From: an uncultured Parabacteroides sp.
GTDB lineage: Bacteria; Bacteroidota; Bacteroidia; Bacteroidales; Tannerellaceae
Length of the DNA: 22,833 bases
NCBI GenBank assembly: GCA_900770835.1
Contig: CAAGLQ010000277.1
Span: 1-22,833 of the forward strand
Reading direction: 5' to 3'
The stretch's first letter is position 1. Each line of letters starts with the position of its first letter. Shown piece after piece: positions 1 through 7,200 of this stretch. Below the pieces are notes generated by a model. The model was not told where the DNA came from, made no database searches, and saw only the letters and a list, made by a program, of their open reading frames with translations. Made by a program: the position numbers and the translations under genes.

Positions 1-1104
1 GGAAGCGACAGCCTATTGGTAGGCACTGGGTTGACGGCGCAAGGTTCCTATTTCGAAGGCGTAATGGACAACCTCTCAATCTGGTCACGCACGTTGAGCG
101 ACAAGGAGATCGCCGGATTAAGTAATCAATCCATTGTGATCCCCAAACGATCTGCCACCTCTCCGCTACATTATCTATGGATCGTTGCACTTGCCGTAAC
201 CCTTCTTCTGTGGCGAGTGTTCCATCGTCGGCGGCAACGGCAAAGCCAATCGATCACGCAATCACAAGAGGTAATGCCCACCGAGGCAGCCACCCCTCCT
301 ACCCCGCAAACGGAATCCATCACTTCCGCTGCTTCACAGGTGGTAGCAGCTGAGCAACAAGCCATTCAGGAGCAACCTCGTAACCGGATTCGACTTTTTG
401 GTGAGTTCAGTGTATTAGATCGTGAGGGAGAGGAGATCGCTTCCCTATTCACGCCAAAGATCAAGCAACTGTTCCTATTGCTTTTGGTGCATTCTACCCG
501 TGGCATGAATGGTATCTCTGGCAATGCGTTAACCGAGCAAATCTGGGGTGGAGAGGCCTCCAGCAAAAACAGCAAGAGCTTGCGCAGTGTTTCTATTCTA
601 AAGCTGCGCAAGATATTAGAGCGATTGGATCAGGTCGAACTTCTTTTCTCCTCCAACCGCTACCTGCTGCAATTTACCAGCACTGTTTCCTGCGACTACC
701 TCCATTGCCTAAAGCTTTTAGAGCAATCCATCAACGATCGTCCTACACTGGAGCAATTTCTGGAATTAATTAGCCAAGGAGAAATCTTCGAGGGCGAGTC
801 GTATGCATGGTTAGATGATACCAAAAGCTACATTTGCAACACGATTGTCGATGTATTAACCCGCTTTATCCCCACCTATTCATTGCAGACAGAGAGCAAT
901 CAGCTCATCCGTTTAACGGATCAAATTCTGCGCAATGACCCCTGCAACGAAGAGGCTCTTGTCTGCAAAGTGCAAGCCTTGGCGCAGCAAAACCATCTAA
1001 AATCGGCTCGCTACACCTATCAGCGCTTCGCCACTCTTTACGAGGAGCTCTACGGCGAACCGTTCAAACGTTCTTTTGAATCGTTATTGCCCTCCTTATC
1101 TTAA
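1..1104 (+). CDS. Membrane-spanning SARP/BTAD-type transcriptional regulator with LamG-like outer domain (5' partial)
   Basis: The frame is open from base 1, so the N-terminus lies outside the window. The visible start (to about base 130) matches the end of a LamG/concanavalin-like domain (FEGVMDNLSIWSRTLSDKEI). One hydrophobic helix follows at about 166-219 (LHYLWIVALAVTLLLW), then an Arg-rich stop-transfer and a Ser/Gln/Pro-rich linker. From about 388 to 675 there is a winged-helix-like region (IRLFGEFSVLDREGE, then TEQIWGG and SVSILKLRKILERL), as in OmpR/SARP DNA-binding domains. From about 690 to the end there is a helical BTAD-like repeat region (LRNDPCNEEALVCKVQALA, YQRFATLYEELYG). Topology is inferred as lectin domain in the periplasm and DNA-binding part in the cytosol, which makes it a one-component membrane-bound regulator. 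The ligand and targets are unknown; the surface-protein genes starting at 2211 are the nearest candidates. Family call good, regulatory target speculative. Confidence 0.8.
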   Translation, partial: GSDSLLVGTGLTAQGSYFEGVMDNLSIWSRTLSDKEIAGLSNQSIVIPKRSATSPLHYLWIVALAVTLLLWRVFHRRRQRQSQSITQSQEVMPTEAATPPTPQTESITSAASQVVAAEQQAIQEQPRNRIRLFGEFSVLDREGEEIASLFTPKIKQLFLLLLVHSTRGMNGISGNALTEQIWGGEASSKNSKSLRSVSILKLRKILERLDQVELLFSSNRYLLQFTSTVSCDYLHCLKLLEQSINDRPTLEQFLELISQGEIFEGESYAWLDDTKSYICNTIVDVLTRFIPTYSLQTESNQLIRLTDQILRNDPCNEEALVCKVQALAQQNHLKSARYTYQRFATLYEELYGEPFKRSFESLLPSLS

Positions 1105-1132
1105 CGTGAGTTCGACGAATTCAGAATAAAGC

Positions 1133-1176
1133 AAGCAGCATGTCTAATGTGCGTTGCACATTGATGCAGGCTTTTT
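1133..1176 (+). terminator. Rho-independent terminator after the LamG-SARP regulator
   Basis: A composite hairpin starts 28 bases after the stop. The apical stem is AATGTGC/GCACATT (1146-1152, 1156-1162) with a GTT loop. A lower stem GCAT/ATGC (1138-1141, 1164-1167) and a base stem AAGC/GCTT (1133-1136, 1170-1173) are separated by small internal loops, and the right side runs into TTTTT. Shape and place fit a terminator. Confidence 0.6.
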
Positions 1177-1190
1177 AGGGGAAAATACGC

Positions 1191-1278
1191 ACCAAATTCG
1201 GTGAAACACCCTCATTCCTCTAATCTGGGATTAGAGCTTCACCGAGTTTGGTTTAGAGGAGCACCGAGTTTGGTTTAG
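1191..1278. repeat. Direct and inverted repeat cluster (CACCGAGTTTGGTTTAG)
   Basis: The 17-mer CACCGAGTTTGGTTTAG occurs twice, at 1240-1256 and 1262-1278, with a 22-base period. An inverted copy of its first 13 bases with one mismatch (ACCAAATTCGGTG) lies at 1191-1203. Between them is a perfect 8 bp hairpin CTCTAATC/GATTAGAG (1218-1225, 1229-1236) with a TGG loop. Spacing of two helical turns is compatible with a tandem protein-binding site, but this is inference. Confidence 0.6.
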
Positions 1279-1392
1279 CGTCACTACGGACTTACCACGG
1301 AGGGACTGTAGAGCAAAATATGACATCTCACCAACCTTTCGGTCAATTGCAATGCGTCGAACGCACGTTATCTTAGTAATCACCAACCCTTG

Positions 1393-1428
1393 TCATTGGT
1401 AATGACCGCCCCCGAAGATTACCAATGA
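1393..1428. repeat. 11 bp perfect inverted repeat
   Basis: TCATTGGTAAT (1393-1403) is matched by its exact reverse complement ATTACCAATGA (1418-1428) across a 14-base loop. No T-run follows, so it is not a typical terminator. Confidence 0.65.
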
Positions 1429-1471
1429 TTGGACGAGGGGATTGCTTCACGAAATAAGTGCTCAACATAAA

Positions 1472-1508
1472 TGTATTTCATGGAGCAGTCGATGCTCCAC
1501 AAAATACA
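1472..1508. repeat. 14 bp two-part hairpin
   Basis: TGTATTT-CA-TGGAGCA (1472-1487) pairs with TGCTCCA-CA-AAATACA (1493-1508) through two 7 bp stems separated by a CA/CA internal mismatch, closed by a GTCGA loop. The symmetrical design suggests a real structured or transposition-related element. Confidence 0.6.
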
Positions 1509-1610
1509 AAGGCACATGCAAACGCAGGCTATGCATTCACGCAAGATATTGACAAACAATCAGATATTAATAATAGTATTGCGAGTGCTTCCTAAAAGAA
1601 CCTATTTCAA

Positions 1611-1700
1611 CCGTGGAACAATGCCCGTGGAACACTGTTTTTCACCCTGTTTTAACGCTGATTTTAACGGAATTTAATGCGTGGAACGCTATGTTCCACG
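1611..1700. repeat. Repeated CGTGGAAC motif with inverted copy
   Basis: CCGTGGAACA occurs at 1611-1620 and 1625-1634 (14-base period). CGTGGAAC recurs at 1680-1687 and is followed by its exact reverse complement GTTCCACG at 1693-1700, making an 8 bp hairpin with a GCTAT loop. The clustering of four copies in 90 bases is unlikely to be chance. Confidence 0.55.
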
Positions 1701-2007
1701 TTTGTGGAATATTGTATAACTCATTGAGTTTATTGATGATAGGAAGTGGGAATGATGAGGTGAAAGTGCTCAAAGAAAAGGTTGGTTTTTCTAGAGCACA
1801 AAGGTACGCGCATTTTCCTAATATGCAAGGGATGATTAAAGAAAAATATGAATCAATCCATTTTTCTGAACAACGTGGTTGATTTGGTCAACGAAATCGC
1901 CACTTTCTTACATAACTTTCTTTTATTCTTAACACCTGATCCCTCCAAACAGCTCACTATCTGTGTCTTTGTGGGCTTGACCCGCAATCTCATTCTGTCT
2001 TTATCCA

Positions 2008-2067
2008 ACGCAACACGTTGCGTCCCTTCTCCTTTGATAGGATGGGATGCCGGGGCAAGCCCGGCAT
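2008..2067. repeat. REP-like palindromic element
   Basis: Two GC-rich hairpins lie close together: ACGCAA/TTGCGT (2008-2013, 2018-2023) with a 4-base loop, and ATGCCGGG/CCCGGCAT (2047-2054, 2060-2067) with a GCAAG loop. The second is a classic REP-like form, much more GC-rich than its surroundings. Such elements are usually dispersed in many copies; copy number cannot be judged from this window. Confidence 0.6.
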
Positions 2068-2130
2068 GACACTGCTCCACCAGATCATCTAAACTGCCCC
2101 CATCAAAGTGCTCCACAAAAAGGAACGTTT

Positions 2131-2172
2131 TTCGATATCATACTACATTCTTTAAGCGATGCTGGTATCGAA
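2131..2172. promoter_or_regulatory. Inverted repeat upstream of the surface-protein operon
   Basis: TTCGATATCA (2131-2140) and TGGTATCGAA (2163-2172) form a 10-base inverted repeat with a single G-T wobble and a 22-base spacer. It ends 38 bases before the start at 2211. It could be an operator for a dimeric regulator or a 5'UTR hairpin. No clear -7/-33 promoter pair was found beside it. Confidence 0.4.
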
Positions 2173-2210
2173 TGGGTGTGGAATAAAGAGGATAATAATA
2201 TATATAGAAT

Positions 2211-4202
2211 ATGCATAAACATACAAGATCATTATTTTCTATGGCAGTGGCGATCTCTACAGGAATCGTCACAAATTTATCTGCGCAAACTTCGTCCACG
2301 TCCGAGTTGATGTCCTTATATGGGTATCAGTTTGATGACCGTGTAGCTCCTGCTATAGGGAATTTTGAAGATCTCCGTATTAATAAGGTATATGATGCGC
2401 CTGTTGACGGATGCTATTACGGGGTAAATGATCCGAAAAATACGTATGACCCGATGGGTATCAATTGCCATGAGTGCTTGCAGTCCGGTGGAAAGCTGAA
2501 AAAAAACGGCTCTTATGTCTGGGGCTTGACAAGCGCGAACAACAAGGTCTATTGGGGAACAGCGAACAACCTCCTCTGCAATGTGTTCGGCATGATGGGG
2601 CAAAATGAATTTACGGCTTACCAAACGTCCGACTGGTCATGCGACTGCGTAGAGGGTGCCAATGGCAGCAATCTTTTGGCACCAAGAGTTTATGTCTATG
2701 ATCCAAAAAACGGGACGGTCAAGGACTTGACACCCGATGATGAGGCTGTTAAAGGCTCTGTCTGTACCGGGCTTCGTTCCGCAGGTTCGTTGGATGGCAT
2801 CGTTTTCCTGGCCGGGCCGGACGACAAGCATGGGCTAACGGCCTACGCTTATGCTGCTGATGACGATGAATTTTTAGGAGTCAGCCATTTTGAGAATGTC
2901 TCCAACATCGAAGGTTTCAAGATTACGAATATCCGCAAGTGGCTGGTTATTGACAACGTGCTCTATTGCGGTGTGCGCTATGTCAATGGCGAGGAAACAG
3001 GAGGGGCAATCCTTCGTTGGAAAGGGGATCGAGAGGATCCATTCCGGTTTGAGGTCGTTGGCTATACGGATTCCGAAGCTGCCGAATTGGCTTATCATGA
3101 CGGGCGAATCTATGTAGGAGGTTGGCCCGCCGGTGGAAGCGTGGCTTCGATCTACCGCAGTCAGGTATTACCCGAAGGGGGCTTGACGGCAGACCATGCC
3201 ACCCAATGGGAAACCGTATGGAAGATGTCTGACTATGAGACTGAGCCATTCATATTGAGGTTGACTGGTATTGGCGGTTTCAAGTCTTATAAAGGACGTT
3301 TGTATTGGGGATTCCTGCATGTAACATGGGCATATCCGCAAATGGTTCCTGCTTACTACGGTCTCACCGAGCCGGGAGAGGTGTTGCCCGCAATTTTAGG
3401 TGCCGCACGTGCGTCCGCACTCTTTTCTGCATCCGATTTTTCAACCCCAGAGGATGTGGAAATGCTCTACGGCGAGGAGAAGTTGCCGCAATACGACAGA
3501 TCCACAAAAAAATGGGAGATCAAACCGAACGCTTCCGGATATAAGCCAAAGTGGGGACGGAGTGGATTGGGCAACCTTTTCACCAATTATATATGGTCTA
3601 TGGAGGTGTATAACGACAAATTATATGTTGGCACGATGGACATGTCGAATCTGATCGAGCCGGCAATGAAGTCCTCACTGTTTACAGTGGAAGGCATCGA
3701 TCCTTCAGTAGTAATCAATATGCTGAAATTGAATAAAGAGGAATATGGCTATGAATGCCTCGTGATTGAAGATCCGGAGAAGGAACCCACTTTCTTGACG
3801 AAGAACGGATTAGGCAACAAGGCCGCATACGGTATCCGCAATATGTTAGTACACGATGGTCAACTGTATGTCGGGACTGCCAACCCGTTAGACCTGCATG
3901 AGAATGGCGGATGGAGCCTTTTCACGTTGAGCGACCAATCGAGCCCCTCTGCCAATGCCAAGCAACCTGAGGTGGCTGATTTGCTCTGCCGTCAGACCGA
4001 CAATTATGTGGAGATCTCCTCAATGAATGGCGAAACGATCGAATCATTAACATTGGTTGATATGAACGGTCGAATTATCCGACAAGAAAAAGCAGGATCG
4101 TCCGTAGCCATATTGGTGACGAACGATTTGCCTCGGGGGATTTATGCGGTCACAGTCCATACAAATATGAGCATGAAGACTATCAAAATAAAAATGAGAT
4201 AA
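2211..4202 (+). CDS. Secreted propeller-like protein with T9SS C-terminal sorting domain
   Basis: This 663-residue protein starts with a basic and hydrophobic signal peptide (MHKHTRSLFSMAVAIS..., likely cleaved after LSA at residue 25). The body holds repeated segments of the type RIYVGGW, RLYWGFL, KLYVGTMDM and QLYVGTANP, each after a bulky strand, which is typical of beta-propeller blades. A Cys-rich part lies near the N-terminus (GINCHECLQ, DWSCDCVEG). Residues about 595-663 look like a T9SS type A sorting domain (LTLVDMNGRIIRQ, LPRGIYAVTVHTN, TIKIKMR), so outer-membrane export and possibly surface attachment are expected. No catalytic motif or exact family was recognised. The next gene begins 32 bp downstream and is probably co-transcribed. 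Start choice: the signal peptide sits exactly at this ATG. The SD site is weak or absent, as is common in Bacteroidetes. Confidence 0.85.
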   Translation: MHKHTRSLFSMAVAISTGIVTNLSAQTSSTSELMSLYGYQFDDRVAPAIGNFEDLRINKVYDAPVDGCYYGVNDPKNTYDPMGINCHECLQSGGKLKKNGSYVWGLTSANNKVYWGTANNLLCNVFGMMGQNEFTAYQTSDWSCDCVEGANGSNLLAPRVYVYDPKNGTVKDLTPDDEAVKGSVCTGLRSAGSLDGIVFLAGPDDKHGLTAYAYAADDDEFLGVSHFENVSNIEGFKITNIRKWLVIDNVLYCGVRYVNGEETGGAILRWKGDREDPFRFEVVGYTDSEAAELAYHDGRIYVGGWPAGGSVASIYRSQVLPEGGLTADHATQWETVWKMSDYETEPFILRLTGIGGFKSYKGRLYWGFLHVTWAYPQMVPAYYGLTEPGEVLPAILGAARASALFSASDFSTPEDVEMLYGEEKLPQYDRSTKKWEIKPNASGYKPKWGRSGLGNLFTNYIWSMEVYNDKLYVGTMDMSNLIEPAMKSSLFTVEGIDPSVVINMLKLNKEEYGYECLVIEDPEKEPTFLTKNGLGNKAAYGIRNMLVHDGQLYVGTANPLDLHENGGWSLFTLSDQSSPSANAKQPEVADLLCRQTDNYVEISSMNGETIESLTLVDMNGRIIRQEKAGSSVAILVTNDLPRGIYAVTVHTNMSMKTIKIKMR

Positions 4203-4234
4203 TTCATTTATTAATTAATTTAATTTATTAACAC
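4203..4234 (+). promoter_or_regulatory. AT-rich translation leader of the large surface protein
   Basis: The 32 bases between the two secreted-protein genes are almost only A and T (TTAATTAATTTAATTTATTA). There is no Shine-Dalgarno site. Unstructured AT-rich leaders of this kind are usual for strongly translated Bacteroidetes genes. No -7/-33 pair was seen, which favours read-through from the upstream gene. Confidence 0.45.
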
Positions 4235-7200
4235 ATGGAAAAAAGTACTCTTAAAAAAGGAGGCATAGTCCTTCTTGGTGCTATGACATTGTTCGGCACA
4301 GGTATTCTTTCATGGGCAGATGTTACTGAAAAAGTAAATCCACCTATTGAGAAAGAGCAACCGGGTTGGACACAGGTTAAAGGGGGCGTATTCTCTACAA
4401 ATGAGGAGAATTTGGCAGCGAATCTTCGCAATTATGTAAAGGTAGATTTGACCCAGGCAGCTAAACCGAGCCATGATGTCGTTGAACGTTACTGTTCAAT
4501 GTTCGATTTCAGTAATCTGGGCGTTGATCTGCTTCCGGGATTGGCCGTTAGTTTCGCAAACACAAATGGGGATAAGGTCGTAAATGGTCTTTATCAAAAT
4601 TGGACTTACGATGAGGTTAAGAACCATGAGCCGATCAAGAATGCATCTGTTTTCAAAGTAGGTTTGGATGACGAAGGTTCTAAGTATGGTCTGGGTATTT
4701 ATCCGGGCTCTGAGGCAAATGCCCGTGTTGAATTTGTTTACAGCACGAGAGGTTTGACGGATGTCAACAGAATCCAGGTGAAGCTGAACTCGTACGGAAA
4801 TGAGGACGAGATAACTGTTTCACGTACTTACACCGCAAAAGCAGCTATCTACAATTTGGATGGCACGAAGGTTAAAGACTTGGACTACGGCGAAATTTAT
4901 ACAGCCGATAATAAGCACGTAGGTGAACCCAAAGAATGGAATATCCAGACTTCGAATGTAACTACCGGTGAGAACCTGAAAGTCAATGATTTGGACAATA
5001 AGATCATCCGCGTGGTTATCACGTCTGAGAATCCTGTGAAGATAAGTGATGGAGAGACTGATATTACTGAGCCGCTGTTGGTAATCAGCGATGTCCATAT
5101 TGATTTCAACCGTCCGGAGGTTACTTTGGATGCTCCGACAAAAGATGAGGTTTTGCAAGCCGGTGCCGGCCGTACAGGTAGCTGCAACGAGCAGACTTTG
5201 GAGACAACGGTTAAGTTCTGGAATTCTTTGGATATGGAAGACCTGAAGTTGGAGAAACGTTCTGATATTTATAAGAAGGAAGGTAACCAATTGAGTAAAG
5301 AGTTGCGCTTTGAAGGCGAAAGACCTACTTTCTATGAGGTTTCAGCTGCCCATCCGTTCCGCTTACATACAATAACTATTTCTGACGTAAACGATCCGAC
5401 GAAAGTTTCTAAAGCTTATTCTTTGAAGGATCTCGAAGGGAAGATCGGAAAAGATGTTGTGCCATTTAAAACCGGTGAATTGGTAGGTCAGGACTCTTTG
5501 ATTACTTACCGTATCCCGAGAGAATTTTTCGTAGAAGTTGATTCGGAAAAGGATGAATACAAGGTGTCTATGACATATGCATTCGAGCCGTTGACAGTCG
5601 ATACCTTCGAGGATGAATACATCAAGGCGACTACTTCCGCTCGTAGCACTGACACAGCTACCGTTGTTTTGAAGGGTAACTCTGTTCCTACATTCAAGGC
5701 CGTTGACGAACTGACATTTACGAAGTATCGTGAGGTTCAATACGCTGACGCAATCGAATTCACGAACCTCCCGAATTTCTTGGATGTTGACGGCGGCTTC
5801 TATATGCAGCATGACACAAAGGCTGATGAGGATGCTACACAGCGTTATGACGATGATGTCGTACAGATTGGTTGGAGAGTCGTTTATGGTGATGAGGTGT
5901 ACTTCATTAGAGAAAATCCTGCTGTTAAAGAAGGTGAATTGAAGGCTGATGTTCAGGAGCAGAGAGGTCCTCTCCATATTTTGCCGGCAGTAGCAGAAGC
6001 AGACAAGTATGAGATTTACAAGTACGACGATATCAACTGGAACCTGAATACATCTATCGTGTTTGAGGATGCGATCTTCCCCGATAAACCGTTAAACGGT
6101 CCGCTCGAGATTATCGATTGCACCGGTAATTTGGCAGCAACTTCTGTTCACCCGGTATATCGTTGCGTTCGCAAGGATGTTAATATCAGCAACAGCGAGT
6201 CTTTGAACCCGATCGAGAAATTCACTTTGGCTGATGACTTGACTTATGAGGTAAGTAAGTATTCATACACTGGCGAAGATCTGAAGGCTGGTAAAGCAGG
6301 TGCGGTATATGAAGATTTGATCGTTGCAAAATGCGCTCAAGCATTTATCTGGTATCGTTTCGAGGGCGATTCTACGGCTTTAGGCGGTGCTATGTTGGCT
6401 GGTGCTATTGACAAATTAGATCTGAACACAGGCCGTGTTGACCTCTACTTCTCTGGCTATCACACTCAGGCTTTGGGTGATGCAAGAATGAAGTCTCGTG
6501 AGCATACAATCCGCATTTTTGCTGGTGAGAATGTTCAGACCGATGAGAATGGCATCGCTGTTATCAAGGTGTTCAAAGAGAAGTTCAATATTGATTTGTG
6601 GGCACAAGATGCTACAGAGGATAAGAACTGGTTACCGGCAGATGGTATCTCTAACAAGGATGATAGCTATGAGCACACAAAGAACGGCTTCTTCTTCACT
6701 TACAATGCTAAACAGCAGTATGTAACAGCAAGCTGGGATGCAACAAGCACAGCCAATGACGCAGGTGAAAAATGGCGTGGCCAGAATGTAACCGATACAT
6801 TGTATATCCGTGTTGATTTGAGCACTCCGGCAATGCAGGCCGCTCTGAAAGAAGACGGTATCCCCGTACAGGTTGTTTATTCTCCGTATGATGAGAGATA
6901 TACCTTCTTGGAAGGCTTGCACGACCTGATCGACCATAAGGATCTTCCTTTCTGGGCTAACACATTGAACCATGTCGCTCAATTCGGTATCGTAACCGGT
7001 AACGCTTACAATGAGTTCTATACAGTAGGTTCTACCTCTAAGGGCTTGATCACAACCATGATCACTGACCGTTCAATCGCATCTTATGCGAACTTCGCTG
7101 ACTTTGTAAATAACCGCTTCGGTGATCTGCCTAACGGTAACATCCACGGTATCTACAAAGACTACTATGCTAAGGATCACGGTTCTTACTATGTAGGTTC

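Larger units (their letters stand above)
1105..2210. other. 1.1 kb non-coding, repeat-rich spacer
   Basis: No credible gene lies between the regulator and the first secreted-protein gene. The open frames here are short (at most 89 codons), overlap each other on both strands, lack recognisable domains and run through the hairpins. The stretch holds a terminator, at least six separate inverted or direct repeats (listed separately), a 13-base palindrome (1718-1730), and a minus-strand match to the Bacteroidetes -7 box (TACCTTTG, 1806 to 1799) with no gene behind it. The 12-mer TGCTCCACAAAA occurs at 1493 and again at 2109. It may be a decayed region, a regulatory spacer, or the source of small RNAs. 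Confidence 0.6.

Noticed and set aside
1191..1278. CRISPR-like array
   Set aside because: Only two direct copies with 5 bases between them, no spacers and no cas genes.
1191..1700. Invertible promoter (phase-variable switch) in the spacer
   Set aside because: Inverted repeats are short (8-14 bp) with close arms; none flanks a promoter-sized segment, and no invertase gene is in the window.
1471..2310. Several open frames of 60-90 codons on both strands in the spacer
   Set aside because: They overlap each other, run through hairpins and repeats, lack SD sites or domains, and have no protein-like composition.
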